A DNA stretch of 64,000 nucleotides from Armigeres subalbatus (lineage: Eukaryota > Arthropoda > Insecta > Diptera > Culicidae): NCBI RefSeq assembly GCF_024139115.2, contig NC_085141.1, forward strand, positions 39,004,120-39,068,119, in the 5' to 3' direction. The notes under the pieces are model-generated. The model searched no databases and was not told the origin of the DNA. It saw nothing but the letters and a program-made list of their open reading frames with translations. The position numbers and the translations under genes were made by a program. Each line of letters begins with the position of its first letter. Position 1 is the first letter of the stretch. Positions 1 to 13,860 of the stretch are shown here, piece after piece.

Positions 1-116
1 GAATCGTTATCAGATTCGCTAGTTGAGTCGGAATCAGATTGAGCTCTGATCCTATTTTTCAGAAGTGCCTTTGTGATATCCAAGGCACTCTTGGCCTTGT
101 TTGTAATTTTAGGCAT
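1..116 (-). CDS. 5' part of an unidentified ORF, running off the left edge
   Basis: ATG at 116 on the minus strand opens a frame to the window edge: MPKITNKAKSALDITKAL, then a Ser/Asp-rich stretch. It follows a 3' splice-like CCCTCAG, and a GTGAGT donor sits at 284. It may be the first ORF of the gypsy-type element whose LTR lies upstream, or a host gene with an untranslated first exon. Too short to identify. Confidence 0.3.
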   Translation of the reverse strand, partial: MPKITNKAKSALDITKALLKNRIRAQSDSDSTSESDND

Positions 117-495
117 TAACTGAGGGGGTTAAAATAATGCACACGTTCTCTTAGAACTCGTGTGTATTGTTCAGAAAAACAATTCTCTAAGAACTTTGAT
201 TTTCTGATGAGGAAGAAGCTTCTCTAAGAACGGCTAAGACCCCGCGGGTAAATTATTCGAAAGATGAATAATAAAAGTACTCACCTAATTGCTGTCGTGG
301 TGGGTCGCGGTTCCTTCGATGTCGGTAGCGTGGCGGTGTGACCTCGACTCCAGCACACCCTCGATGACGCTGGATGATTTCGCTTGTTCTCTCAGAACTC
401 AAGGTACTTTCGGATCAACTGAATTTGGATTTACGAATCCAAATTTTTACACTGTTTTCACACGCACTTTTTTCGAAGCCCGGACGGCTGCGCCA

Positions 496-795
496 ATTAC
501 GATACTAAGTCACGTTCGGATTTTTTAAAAAACTAACACTGACATTATTTCTTATTTTAAACACTATATTCGATTGATTAAACTGCACTGATTGAAATAC
601 AAACTTAGAATGAATCGATAATCGAGCCTCGGGCTCTATTTAATAAGTAAAACTGCTGATCCAGTGTAACTGAGGAATTCCGCTGACTGCTGTGGTCTGT
701 TGCTGGGTGCTGGTTGACAATTGCTGACTTTACTTGGTGCAAAGTCCGATGTTGGGTTGATGGTCTGATGGTTCGTTGCGATGGCTAACGTAACT
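496..795 (-). repeat. Putative Ty3/gypsy-type LTR with adjacent primer-binding site
   Basis: On the minus strand a segment starting AGTTACG (795) ends GTAATT and is followed at 495 by TGGCGCAGCCG, which resembles the primer-binding site of gypsy/17.6-type elements. A TATTAAATAG box and an ATCAGT initiator-like site lie inside. The outer boundary is uncertain (an alternative AGTTAC is at 671), and no partner LTR is in the window. Confidence 0.4.
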
Positions 796-799
796 ATAT

Positions 800-3700
800 A
801 TTAGGGAATGTTTATAGATTATGTAACTCATAAAGGGGGAGGGGGTCCTAGAAATGTGCACTTCCATGTGAAAAACCATTGTTTTTTTATATTCAAAAAA
901 CTACAGAGGTAGAAAGGTATCAATTTTCGCGTAGCGTAAACGAAGGAATTTACCTTAAAGAAAGTCCACCAATCACGGAACGTAAAATTTGGCTATTTCA
1001 TCTCCCCCCCCCCCCTCATCTTACACTTTTTGTATAAATGCTCTAAAAATATATGGATCGTCATACATCTCGCACCCCCTCCCAGCTAAGCATTGCGTAA
1101 TTTATGGATGTTTCTTTTGATTAAATGAAATAATCATTTAGATGAAATTGTGTTTTCATACTATGTTTAGGTGTTCAACAAGTCCTAATACAATTTCATC
1201 ATTTCGCTTCAGTGCTTTGTCCGCCAGTCCGCCTGTCCACCAAGTCTTTTCTAACACCAAATTACTTCAGCATATCCTTAAAACTTGTGATAATTTTCGA
1301 TTTCTGTCCCTTTTTTCTTAGTTGTGGACCTTTACGCTTTGGAAATAGTCTTATTTCGGTCGGATATACGGGTTTGACATCAAAACTTGAAGATTCACAT
1401 GCGTACTCTTGCCCCACCCATTCCTGCGTACTTTTACCCCACAGTCCCAAAATTTATTCAAGTAATGGTTTTGACTTCTTGGAAAACCAACCCGATTGGT
1501 GTTCTGCACCATAAAATACTCTATACAATAGGTTATCGAAATGGTATGATGTTCACCTGATTGAACGTATATATGGTAATAAAATACTAGTTGCGGAAAC
1601 ACAATTATTTTTAGCAAAATGACCAAAAAAATATCTAACTCCATATCTCCCTTGTTGTTTATTCAAATCGTTCACAATTACACATGATAATAGATGGCCA
1701 GAATACCTGTCAAACTGATGCAGTGCTGCTAGTTTATCTTTTTTTATTACTTCAAAAAATCGAAAACGTACTCTTACCCCACGCGCACTCTTGCCCCACT
1801 CTACTCTATACTTAGTATACGAGAAAGGCAAAAAGGGCGCCAGTATCCACAAAAGATCAAATGATTGAATTGATTTATAACAAAAATATATTAAATGTTA
1901 CTTCACCACATCTAATAGTCCTTCTACTAAGACCATTTGAATTTCGCTCGTACCGTGTGGGTGTTAATGCGACAGATATTAGGCTTCCAGAAACGAATCG
2001 ATTAGAGAAATAATACACCATAGCATCTGATCAAAAAACGCCTGTTTGGAAAGTGACAATCAATCATTAATGATACCGACATAAATAGGTATATACCCGT
2101 TAGATATTCATCATTCGATTTGTCAGTACCATTAGCGTTCTAAGGGTAAAATCAGCAGTGATTCAAATCGTTCCGGGCTGTCAGTTTGAATATGAATCTG
2201 AAACATTCATTTTCCCAGCAGCTGTTCTAGATTCATTTTTTATACCAGTCAAATGTCAAAAAAATAAAACTGGTATAACGCTCCGTTCTATTTTCTGCAG
2301 ATTTGAACCACGATTGAATCACGAGATTCATTAATTTTCCTATTGTTTTGGTGTATGAATGCGTAATTTTATCTACGGATCAATCCACTTTGCAATTACG
2401 GCGCCTTTCTTGGCGCCAATATGATGATTTCATTTAATTGAAAATTTGAAAAACATGAATAGAACACTGCTGGGGAAGCCAGCTAGTTTGTTTTATTTGG
2501 CTCCAGATTCAAACTAGAATAGTGGTCGAAAATTTGGAATAAAACTGAATCACTTCTGATTTCACTCTAATTCTTTGATTCTATACTGATGGAGCCGACC
2601 CGGTGACAAGCGCGGTGTCATCATCATCAATAAACATAGACCGCTGTCATCATTGAAACGCAGTATGAAAAAAAAATTATAGCCCAGGACATCCTGGCTA
2701 CGATCTGGCGATGGGCTAAACAATACGATGTCAGTAGCCTGGATGGAGCCGATAACACATAAAGACGTTATTACCCGATCATCACGTGTACGTGAATATA
2801 ATACTATAGACGTACAGGTGAGAAAATCAGAGAAAGAGATTGAGTAATTCTTTATCTCTATTTTCCTTTACCTATAGATAATCTAAGCCGGGGAGAACGA
2901 ACCCCTACATTATTGCATGTTAGTTGGCGAGTACATTCAGTCCGGTAAGGATGTTTCGATTCGCATATCTCTCTCTCCCGGTTCCCATCATTGGTGTGTA
3001 ACATGGATGCCAAATGTTACAACTGAAGAAGTCTTGATTTGGATAAGTTGAAAGGTTCTTCAACTAAATTAAATAGACTTGTGCGTTAAATTACGATAAC
3101 ATCGTCTTGGGCTCGAAAAGATCATTGCCGACAACTGTGTGTGCAAAATTCGACGGGAAACCGAAGCAAGATAAATATTGCAACCAAGAGAGGTGTGTTT
3201 GGCCGTCAGCGAAAATTTCATCGATTTTTCTCATACCAGATGAGTGTTTCGTTTCTGGAGTCTGCTTGGTTTTAGCCTCAAATCTATATCTTGTGATGGG
3301 ATTCACATTGTGAATGATGCGACTGTGAAGACTTGTGGATAATCTACGTAAATGAATGTGAATAGGATCTAACTTCAGGATGCTAATTGAAAAAGTAAGA
3401 ATTCTCTTGAGAATGATTTTGTGATTCACCAACGTGGGATACTTATGTAATGCCGTTTAATTTCCAAACGAATAATTAATTAATACAGCTCAACTACCAA
3501 TCGGAACAAGTATATTAGAAGCATATGAAGGCCAATTTTCTGGGCGGGAATAACACATGATAACAATCGACACGAACGACGGATCGCTTACATTATCATT
3601 GGCATCCCCTATATTATTATTGTTGCATGCACACAGCAATTACAGTGAAAGGATAGCAGGTATAGCAAATCGGTACACGGTTGTTTATTATCCTTTTAAT

Positions 3701-4862
3701 ATGTCAACGGGGTTCCAAATGAGGAGTTAAACTTTTTCGTCATTTTGAGTTTGCTTTTGCCTTCTCGTACACCAGGTGTACTGGAAGGATTTATCGCAGC
3801 AAAACAATTGTTTGTTAGGAGGTGCTAAGTTGTAATGTAACATAAATAAGAGCTACATGCTACCGACTTATAAGGACTGGAGACTCCAATACAGTCAGAC
3901 TTGCAAGCAAAGGCGTTGGATTGCCAATTCAGATGACCAGTTTGGTTTCCGTTCCGGTCTTAGATTTTCGGTGGGGAAACATTGCCAACTCCCTGAGTAT
4001 AATGTATTCTTGTGCATTATATCACGCATAACATATTCTTGCAATGGTAGATATATAAAAGCTTTCATAACTCATAACTGTAGAAATGGAACAGAACAGA
4101 ATACTAAGTTGAAAACGAGGCTTAGCTTAGTTGGAATGTGGATTAATATAAAAAGAATAGCGGATAACAGTCCAAAAGGCATCCCTTGGACTTGAGCTTT
4201 TTTCGATGTTTTCGCCAATAAAAACAAGAATATTGTGCAATTTCAACGTGCAGATGCAAAGTTTTTATGACTTTCTAACGCATTTAAAATATATTTAAAA
4301 AATTGTTCTGGGGCAAAACGACCTAATGGTGGTGTAAAATGAGTCAATTGCATGTGAAATAATGGTGAACGCATGGTTGTTTGTTTTGTCTTAATGGATG
4401 GAACGTAAATCTTACGGGTGAGATGAAAGAATGGCAACAAATCGTAAAAAATAAGTGAAAATGAATGGATTTTGCTCAATTGCAGCTCAATAATGAATAA
4501 CTAATATTGAATTGTAATGGTAACATGCGTTCGGAAATGCCTTAATCAGAAAAGAAGTTTTATTGATTTATAACTTTTCCGCTTGACTCTCTGCTTGCCG
4601 CTCGCATGCGCATCTTTCTCGATTGCACATAGTTAGCGATTGTGTGATCTACCCAGGATCCGACGTTCTCTTTCAAGTGCTCTGACTTTTTCTGGTCTCT
4701 CTTCCGGCATACGCACTACATACTCAGCCCACCGTAATATGTCGTATTGAATTAGCCTGCTGATGTTTGCATTTTTGTACACTTGCTACAACTCGTGATT
4801 CATGCGTCTTCCACCCAGTGGTGCGAATTCTCAGTCTCAGTGACTTAGGATATTGATAAGGT
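800..4862. other. AT-rich intergenic stretch with decayed repeats
   Basis: 800-1140 looks like a MITE with C- and G-runs and TTAT(G)TAA-type ends. 1380-1800 has several TTGCCCCAC/TTACCCCAC motifs shared with the 56.8-57.7 kb element. Around 2860-2930 a stretch ending in TTGGCGAGTACATTC may be a decayed LTR end with a primer-binding site. No credible gene was found. Confidence 0.4.
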
Positions 4863-5700
4863 ACAGTGGGGCAAGTGGGTAAAGGAAATCGTATAGTTCA
4901 TGTTCATCGAGTCATAAAAGCTGAACATAATATTGAAATTATTCATATTTATGACACAACGACAAAATTTGGTCATCTTCTCTTCTTCTTCTATTCTATA
5001 TATTTTATATATAAAAAACAAAGTTGGCATTTGTACGACCGCACATCACAGGAATAGACACCCCAATTTTTGCTAACTTATATTCGTTTTTTTCTTCTCT
5101 TTACGAGGAAAAACGTTATGATGAAATGGAAATGCTTTGAAAATCAAAACTCAATCTTTTCGATGAAATAGTTTTTCGTACAATTTGCATGGAATTTTAA
5201 AATTTTGATCATCTGTATTATTAAAAATGAGAGATCATTCTGAAGAACCGATTTGTTTTCTAAATAAATTGTGGACGCAAAAAATTGTATCAGAAAATAC
5301 CATTTTTTGGCGAGACAAAGTTCGCCGGGTACAGAAATACAGTAAATTTATCAGAAAAATTATCTTTGAAATATTCATCAAACCAAGAATCATCAGTGTT
5401 GTGATTCATTAACAATCCACTTAGGTTTTCAGTAGAAGAGTCCAAATTAACAAATGGCTAAATCTTCTAAATTTCGACAAAATAAATCATAGCTGTTGAT
5501 ATATTTGAATTTGAAATTGTATTGATGCCTGTATCCAAGCTCTAATACCATTTTCTACGAATTATTTATCGAACATAGATTATTTAATACACTGACACGC
5601 TTTGCACTTCTGTTTATTGATTTTATATTACCACTTATCACTCTAATAACCAAAAGTCTTCGAATGAGTTTGAATTGGTATTATTTGTTCATATACGCTT

Positions 5701-6213
5701 AGGGCAAAAGATCCAATAGTCGTGGGTGTTCCTATAGTTGCGTTAGTGTTATTTTAACAAAATCTACGTAGTAAACGCAGCAACCCATATTGTCTATCAA
5801 TTTGTTGACCTGTCATTACTCGAAATACGAGAAAACAGATAAGAAAATCCCTCCAAATCGGTAAAGTAATAAAGTAATCAATAAATTACCTTATCTTTTT
5901 CTCAGCTTTGCACCAATAGTTGCGGTAGTGCTCCATTAGTTGCGAGTCCCATAAGAAAACAATGGGATTCGCAACTATAGGAACACAAATTAAAAAATAC
6001 CGCAACTATTGGAACACTGCACCAATAATTGGAGGTATCATTTTAGGTAACAATAATGGTTTCTGCAGCGTTTGGAATACTTTTCGATTAAAATATATTT
6101 GATCAGCTGTTGAATAAATACTTAAGGTAAGCGACATGAAATATAGATGTGGTGTAAGCGAAGAAACATTGGTGTAACACGCTTAGTTCCTCCACTATTG
6201 GGTCTTTTACCCT
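5701..6213. mobile_element. TIR element (MITE-like), 0.5 kb
   Basis: Ends are inverted: AGGGCAAAAGATCCAATAGT at the left and ACTATTGG(G)TCTTTTACCCT at the right, both about 20 bp. The interior has repeated 'tagttgcg/gcaactat' motifs in both orientations. No coding capacity. Confidence 0.65.
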
Positions 6214-6577
6214 AATAGAAATTATTTTTGATTAAAAATAGATAAATGTATTCTCATCGCACACGCAGCCCGCGGTGACAGTTCATTCAGATCACTCGCT
6301 GGTGCGTAAAAGTGACGGCCCTATATAAATGCATGGGTGAATACTATCACTTGAAAGAAAAAAAAAAAAGGAAATTTAAGCCGAATGATCATCAGCTTCA
6401 GCCTGCTGTTGGCTAACCGATTTGGCATGCTATTCCGGCTTTATCTTTGTGACTGAAAGGCATCATAATAGCCAAAAAGGAGCAAAGAAAAATACAAAAC
6501 AAAAGAAACGCACTCAGCAGGCATTGTTGATAAATTGCACCACACCAATTTGTCACCTCGCGGTGGTCTTTCTTTAT

Positions 6578-6617
6578 AGCCGCGCATCTTACCGCACGGC
6601 TAAGCAGGGTCCCAAGG
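6578..6617 (-). repeat. Fragment of a Feilai-like SINE head
   Basis: Contains the motif TAGCCGCGCATCTTACCGCA, almost identical to part of the SINE at 9.1 kb. 6214-6577 holds nothing recognisable. Confidence 0.5.
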
Positions 6618-6639
6618 AGCACGTGAGACTTGATGGCAC

Positions 6640-8160
6640 CAGATCTTCGTATTGCATCTTCCAGAGCTAATGTTGAAAAGCAAATTGGAGAACGCATCGC
6701 CATGCTTCGTTCCATAATGTTACGAACGAATTGGATGTCTCACCAGATATTTTGACGCTCGATAGCACGAATCATCCTAATAAGCTTTGCCAGAGGGCCA
6801 TGTTCTATCATTATGTGCCACAGTTCGTTCCGTTTTATTGAGTCGTACGCTGCCTTGAAATCTACAAATAGATGATGAGTCTGCAAGTTGTATTCCTGGA
6901 ATTTATCAAGAATATCTCGCAGAGTAAACATCTGGCCCGTTATTGATCGTCGTTCTCAAAAACCACTTTAATATTCGCCAACAAAGGTCTCCGCAAGCGG
7001 ACGCAGTCTGCTGAACAGAATTTGGGATATTATCTTGCAGGCAGTATTGAGGAGTGTTATACCTTGATAATTAGCACAATCGAGTTTGTGTCCCTTCTTG
7101 TAGATAGGACATATGAGACTATCAAGCATTCCCAGCGGCCTTACCGTTCTTTAGCTCTCGAACAGCTTTTCTCGTCTAGCGTTGGTCGCTCCACTGCTTG
7201 TCCATCATCCTCAATCCTGATTCTGTTTGTGCCCTCACTGTCTGATTGCCCATTCAACAATAACTCAAAGTTCTCCTTCCACCTTAGCAGTCACCCCTGC
7301 TCGGTCGGACAACAGGCTTCCGGAGCAGTCATTGATCATGATTGGGGCCGGTGCATCAAACCAGCCTTTCCGTTAGATTCCTTGTGTGGTACCAAAGTGC
7401 CTATGTGGCTATTGAATTGACCGTCTCGTGGACTTGTTGCCACAATGCGTTCCAATTTTCTCCAGTTGGGTGTCCTTCAATTATTTCGTCGAGCTTATGA
7501 ACGCAACGCCTTCGCCCGACAGTTGGGCTTATTCTACGAGTGGAGTGACGTGAGATTACTCGAATGACGTGAGAAGAGTCGTATAGCCCCATTTGAATAA
7601 CATGGTCACCTCACGTGAGAATTGTTAAATTCGTCTCACCTCACGTCATTCGACTCGTAGAATAAGCCCAAGTGACTGTATGTTCAGCCGCATGTTTCCC
7701 TCACGCCAAGAGCCGGTGATGCTGGACAGCCTAGCGCGATAGTGAGCGTAGTCGATTTTAGGGCCTCGGAAGGTCCTCACATTTATGACACCTCAGAAAT
7801 ATTGATTGTCCACCGAAACATGATCGATTTGGGAACACGTATCGTCTTCGGGTGTCTCCAGGTGTGCTTTCAAATATTATTGCGTGCAAAATGGGTGCTA
7901 CAGATATCCGTTCCTCTGACTGCGGCAAAATTGACTAGCCTCAGGCCGTTCTCTTTGGTACTTGCTAGAGGCTCTCCTTTCCAATGACGGGGCGAATAAA
8001 CTCTTCCCTTCCCACCTGTACGTTTGTGTCTCAATGGTGAATTTCACGTCGTGTTTCGGGCATTCTCCGTAGGTCTTGTCTAGACGCTCATAGAACTCGT
8101 CCTTCACATCATTGGGTTTGTCGTTGGTTGGTGCGTATGCACCATCTTTGGCACACATGG
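6640..8160 (-). mobile_element. Decayed LINE (EN-linker-RT fragments)
   Basis: Reading the minus strand: an endonuclease piece (YAPTNDKPNDVKDEFYERLD, 8158-7898), a linker (WNALWQQVHETV, 7592-7401), then reverse-transcriptase pieces (an 'FVDFKAAYDSI' motif, 6931-6740; GDAFSNLLFNI-like, about 6690). Frames are broken by shifts and stops. The endonuclease piece closely matches the LINE at 31.2 kb (KPNDVKDEFYE). A 144-bp MITE splits it at 7526-7669. Confidence 0.75.
7526..7669. mobile_element. Foldback MITE inside LINE fragment
   Basis: Terminal inverted repeats GGGCTTATTCTACGAGT / ACTCGTAGAATAAGCCC, continuing imperfectly inward through the GACGTGAG motif. Non-coding. Confidence 0.75.
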
Positions 8161-8944
8161 CTTAAATATGTTACAATTAATTGCATAATATTCGGCAACT
8201 CGGCCGTACGAAAATTGAATATGTTGTAAAAAACCCAAATTTGATGCCTTTCTCGATTCAATATGTTGAATTCGAATTAATGTTGTAAATACAGTGCTTA
8301 TTGCCTACATTTCGGCGGTAAAAAGATTTGGTGCAATTCTAGTACGTTGCTTAAAAATTACTTACCGTGGGTTGCGCCACGGCTAAAATGATTAATGATT
8401 CAATGTGCATTTGTGTTTTTGTTGATTAAAAAATAAAAATATAATCAAAACTGCTTGATTTATTAAAAAACAAAAACAATAGTGTCCAACTAGGAAATTT
8501 GCTCCGTCGAATGAAACCAGTTGCACTCGAATCTGTCAAGCCCTTCTATATGAAACGCGTCTAACAAAAAAAATATTTATGGGCTACACACATACACACT
8601 TTTGGAGTGAAATTATAGCCTTCTGGTACAACTTTGTTGTACGAGAAAGGCAAAAATAAAACAAATGGCCGATACAAATAATAAATTTATTTTATGTCCG
8701 ACGGCTCTTGGAAGGTACGAGGGGGGGGGGGGACGAAAAAAAAAGTCCAAAGTGCAATTATTCCGTGCAAAATTTGAAATATTAATGAAAAATAATAGTA
8801 AAGAACGTTTAGAGAAAACAAAAAATATGAATATTTGTAACATATGTTTATCCAGTAGTGAATTTAACACAAAATTGTATATAAATAAAAAAATACTGAA
8901 ACTTATTTCTGAAGAAAATTAGGTTTTTCTTTTTGGAAAAGTGC

Positions 8945-9140
8945 AAGTTCTTGCATAGGTTCGGAATTGCAGACTTCCCGGGCTACATATACGGAATACA
9001 TAGGTGAAGTGCCCAGGGAAGTCGAGACAATTTCCAATCCGAAAATTGCCTAGACCGGCACCGGGAATCGAACCCAGCCACCCTCAGCATGGTCTTGCTT
9101 TGTAGCCGCGCGTCTTACCGCACGGCTAAGGAGGGCCCCT
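8945..9140 (-). repeat. Feilai-like tRNA-derived SINE
   Basis: On the minus strand a tRNA-like head (CCTTAGCCGTGCGGTAAGAC; B box GGTTCGATTCC) is followed by GCCGGTCTAGGCAATTTTCG and the tail TGTCTCGACTTCCCTGGGC. I recognise this as the Aedes Feilai type from memory. It points to a culicine genome. Confidence 0.7.
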
Positions 9141-9734
9141 AAAAAATAAACTCTATTACTTTGTAAACATAGCGATGGGCGATGGGTATTGTTACATTGT
9201 TACATAGGCTATACAGCATTGGGATTGGGTTCCTTCTCTCTCCATCCTTGACTTAGAACTTGTCGTCAGAACTTGAAGAAGTTGTTCTAAGTGGTCGAGC
9301 CAACGTTTAAACTGATAAGTTGGATCGGTGAGTGAGTGACATGACGCGTCTTTCTCTGGTATCCACCAATTTGTCCTTGCTCCAATCAGACTTCGTGAAA
9401 TATCGTAGAGGAGGCGATTATCACCGGTTATTGCGGCTTTCCTCCCATTGGATTGTTGGCTGGGGAGCCCACCCGCACCCGCTTCTCCCGTCTGCAGCCA
9501 GCAGTGTTTGATTTACTTCTCAGGAGCCGCTTTTAGTTGGCAGGACCAAGATTAAAATATTACTAGGTTTCGAATCTGCCAAATTTATGGAAGAGAAGAA
9601 GGCGGGATGGAAATTTCATTTCCAGTGCGAACAAACTCGCTAGCTCTGCCATACTAAAATCCAAGATGGCTGAATCGTGAATATGGCAGATTGGAAAACC
9701 TAGTAGTGGACAGGACTAGTATTTGGATTCTCTA

Positions 9735-10520
9735 GAAATGGATCAGCTGAAAACGGAGACAGTGCCTTCTTGAGTTCGTAATAAACGCAGAGCTACCATC
9801 GCGTTTGACTATCACCTTCTAATTGACGAGATCCGACAACGCATTGCTCGGATTCAGCGGCTGGAGGAGAGGCTCGGGCAACGAATCAACATAGACCGAC
9901 TAGAAGATCCAACTGAGCTCGTTCATTGAAGAACTTGGAACTCGGGTAGTGCATGTTCTGGAAGGTAGCAGTGTAGAAGAGAAGTGGACGGCGAAGAATG
10001 CTTTTATCAAAACCGTCGAGAACAACTTGGGTGAGCTGCGCATTAAACGAAAAGAATGGATTACATATGTTACGCGGCGGAAGATTTAGGAGCGTAGAGT
10101 AGCAAAGGCTGAGAAACGGGAAGAACCAGAGGAGTAAATTACGAGTCCCGTCAACGGTATGTTTATCTGTAAGTGGGAGTCGGGCGCTGCTGCAGACAGG
10201 ACAGTCGGGCATAGGTGGACATCCTGACCGATGAAGAAAGGATGGCTCAGCATCCGGAGATTATTGCCTCAATTACTCACTGACTTGGACAGCTGAAATG
10301 TTGGTTCGAGCACTTTGAACAGCTTCTTCAAGTCTCAGCCAGTGTTCTTCAAAAAGCAGCCATCCGACGCATGAAATCTAGAGAGGCCCCCAAGGTCGAT
10401 CGGCTTTCGGCGGAGGTGTTTGGGACTGACCTTATGCTGTCTGTGCGAATGTTAAAGCAACTATTATGCAATATCCGCTCCGCATCATTCTAGAGCAGGT
10501 CAAACAGGTGGAAGTGTCCC
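9735..10520 (+). mobile_element. LINE remnant (linker/early RT region)
   Basis: Broken frames include WTAKNAFIKTVENNLGELR, KRKEWIT, ILTDEERMAQHP, QLKCWFEHFEQLL and APKVDRLSAEVF, the typical linker between endonuclease and RT in RTE-like LINEs ('W...HF..LL', 'APG.D...AE'). Several stops and shifts. 9141-9734 shows no gene. Confidence 0.55.
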
Positions 10521-13046
10521 TTTATTTGCTAAATATCCATTGACTGCGGAAGGGATTTCTATTGTCTGAATCACGAAAATCTGTGTGGTTGACGAAATTT
10601 GTAAGCAAGAATCCCTTTAATATTCGTAACCTGATAGGATTCATATATATAATAGCCCTGTTTGTCTGTCCGGTGACTAGCCAACCAGACGCAGCACGCG
10701 GGGAAATTCTCCCAAAAAATAAATATTTTGACACTTCAATTATTTTTTTCTATCAGATGCATAAAACAAAACCAGTGACAACCTTAGACAACCAGACACA
10801 GCATTTGATGAAAAAAATCACAGACAACAGACGTGGAAAATTTTGATTGAAAAAAAAAACACTTGCCATGGGCGCTACAGCGTCCACAAATAAACTAGTA
10901 TAGAATATTTATGCCGATAGAGATATATGCTCGTATTTTCACTTTAAATACTCTTGTTGATAAATGTATGGTCTATAAATGATATTTCGTGCCAAAATAA
11001 AAACAGTGATACATAATGCTCAAAATAGAACAAAAATCCTTAAAAAAAAATTTTTCGCCCCTTCGATATTTTCGAAAAATTGAAGGGGTAGGGGGGGAGT
11101 GACATAAAATAATTTTAATATTTGTATCGGCAAAAAGTTCAAATATTTTTTTTTATAAAATGATGCGGTTTGTATATTGTTGGCAAGCCCAAGCACTATG
11201 GCACGTAAAATGGCCGGTAAAATTTACAAATTGTTTTGGTAAATGACATTTTTTTTTTGAAAATTTTGCGTTTATTCTGCAAGTTTTGATTACATATGTA
11301 ACATGTTTGGCAAAGCAATAGCAGTTTGTTTTCAAAACGGTGAAATTAAATGGAATTGTATACTAATAATTTAATAGCAAATTAAACCAAACAAACAAAT
11401 GCGATCCTGATTAGGTTGCCCATTATAAGTATGCGCAATCACTGTAATCGCCTCATCGAGTAACCACAGACAAAAAGACATAACACTTGGAAGAAATACC
11501 AATAATATTCATATTCAAGAAATGCAATCTCTTATTTTTACTGAGTTAGGATAAACAAGGACCAGGCGGCTCTAATAAGGGAATCTGAAATACATGCCAA
11601 AATGTTAACAATTTGAACAAATGAAGAGATTAAGTGTGGCTCCATACTAAATTCAATTTGTACTCATCTTTCCCGTGATCTACTGCTACGGATAGACAAT
11701 CTGCAGTACTATGTCTGTTTGTCAGTAGTCTAACTATCATTTAGTCTCGCGATTATTTACTATCGTGATGAGAAATTCCGTAGTTCAATTCGACGGTAGT
11801 CTGATGAAATTATTCTTATATAATGTTCAGACGACTACAAGCATTTTATCATATTATTTTAAGACGAGTTTTTTTGTCAATAATTATTGTCCGGACGCTT
11901 TCACCAAACTAGATTGTAACAATTCAAATTATGTCATGAATAACGCGCATCATACAGATACAACGCAATAATTCTTGATCATGCGAGTTGCGATACTTTA
12001 TGACAGCAGAAATAAATCAATAAATATGATAGCATGTTATAACTAATGTAGGATAGATAATCATATTCGTACCGTGAAATATATAAAAAAATGTATCTTG
12101 GGATGATCTTTATTGGCACTTATATCATGACCGTAGAACTACAGGTCTGTCACCTGCATAACGCAAGTATTTACGCTATCATCCATGCTCACGTGGAGGC
12201 CAACGCAATTGTCTGTCTGGGTCAGAGGTTCCGCAACTTTATCGAAAAATGAGCATCTTCATAACTTTGTAAATTATTTACTTCACGCAAGAAGTAATCG
12301 AGTAAATTAAATTTTACTTCGAACATTCACTACCAGTCCAACTTTAGTTATTTGGGGTTTTAAGGGAGGTTTACAGTTCTGGCACTTTTGGAAATGTTTG
12401 GTCGGCAATGTCCATATCATCCACGAAACAAGCAAATTGATTGGATCTGTTCAAAATCGCACACCGGCTGTTACACCAGCTCTCCGCATGACACGCTTTC
12501 GTATAAAGTCTGCATTTGAAAACATGCAGCTTTTCATAGAAATTTAGCAGAGCCCGTTGTTAAACCCTACAATATCTTAGGCAATTCCCACAACTCTTAG
12601 TGTCAAGAGGATGATCGTCAAGCCTTTTGAAATAGTCACTGCTGGGTTTCTGCAAAAAAAGGTATACTGCAAAAAAAAATGTCACAAACCATAAACCCTC
12701 TCTTTTCCACGACTTTTTTCGAAGATTTCAATAGGAAGGAATGAACTATGGAAAAAATGTTAGAACAAAAGTTCTTTGGCATAGCTAAAATAAATTAGCG
12801 GAAAACGAAAAAAAAAAGATAAATGTTGAAAGGTGCAAAATTTGATGGAGCTCTACAGCTACCATGGGAAGGAAAGGGTTAATCAGGTGGCCAGTGAATA
12901 TTGGGTTGAAAATCCACTTTTTCCAGTTTTCTCCTGATATGTTGTATTTTTTTTATTTAATAAAACAGGTTTGATCACAATTGGGTAGGATTTGACACAC
13001 TGCTTTTGTTAAGAAAATTATTTTGAGCTTGTTAGTGGAATGTCTT
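10521..13046. other. AT-rich intergenic region without recognisable genes
   Basis: Short ORFs only, no splice-supported motifs, several homopolymer A/T tracts. Nothing reliable is seen. Confidence 0.5.
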
Positions 13047-13249
13047 CACTTGTCATATAAGATGAGTTTGTACAATCCCATTTAATTCCACCACTTAATT
13101 GTATCTTGACATATACGTATTTCGACCTCAACAGTAAGGCCGTCTTCAGTGTCTCGTACGAGACTGTTGAGGTCGAAATACGTATCTGTCAAGATACAAC
13201 TAAGTGGTGGAATTAAATGGGATTGTACAAACTCGTCTTATGACAAGTG
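13047..13249. repeat. Foldback element, family A, copy 1
   Basis: A 203-bp imperfect palindrome: outer CACTTGTCAT...ATGACAAGTG, inner GTATTTCGACCTCAACAG against CTGTTGAGGTCGAAATAC. It shares core sequence with copies at 30.8-31.1 and 50.3-50.5 kb. Confidence 0.85.
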
Positions 13250-13860
13250 CACACTGCTTTTTTTTATATTTACAAATTATAGCTGTATCTAATAATGATT
13301 TCAAGCGTTTCGCATTTGTCGTCTACTCCAGCAAAGTGCGCATCTGTAGCTCAGGTTGATAATCGCTGGTTTAGATGATAGTGATAATCGCGGAACCGCG
13401 TCTACATATGAAATATAACCACACGCTACGTGCAACATACAACAGATTCGAGTCAGTAAATAAACATGAGGAGGGTTGGTATACCTATTCGGTATGTTCA
13501 TTGAACAGCGTATTCGCGTGGAGGTAAATAAAACAAACGCGAAATAAAATGCAAATTAGTCCGAAGGGAAAATAAACCGGTAAATTTAGCCCACATGCGT
13601 TCGGAGAGAAAATTCTGCCTTGTTGCGTATGAAAGTAGAAACTGAGTTTCAATATGGTTTTGGTCTCCAATACCTCTAACATTGAATTCGTATTGAGCAT
13701 CATCTGTTTAGTGAAGTATTGCTAATCATAGAATTATCTCTTTCTAGTTCCACGATGATGCAGTGACAATTCCAAAGATCTATCTTTATCGATAATCTCT
13801 AACCAAAATCAGCCGAACCAGTTCTATTTCAACTCATTTTGCCAATGTTACCAAAGTAAA

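Noticed and set aside
1262..1852. Several 60-100 codon frames on both strands
   Set aside because: Overlapping on both strands in a repeat-like zone with TTGCCCCAC motifs; no protein features.
3091..3432. 113-codon minus-strand frame
   Set aside because: AT-rich composition, no motif, opposite short frame of similar quality; chance ORF.
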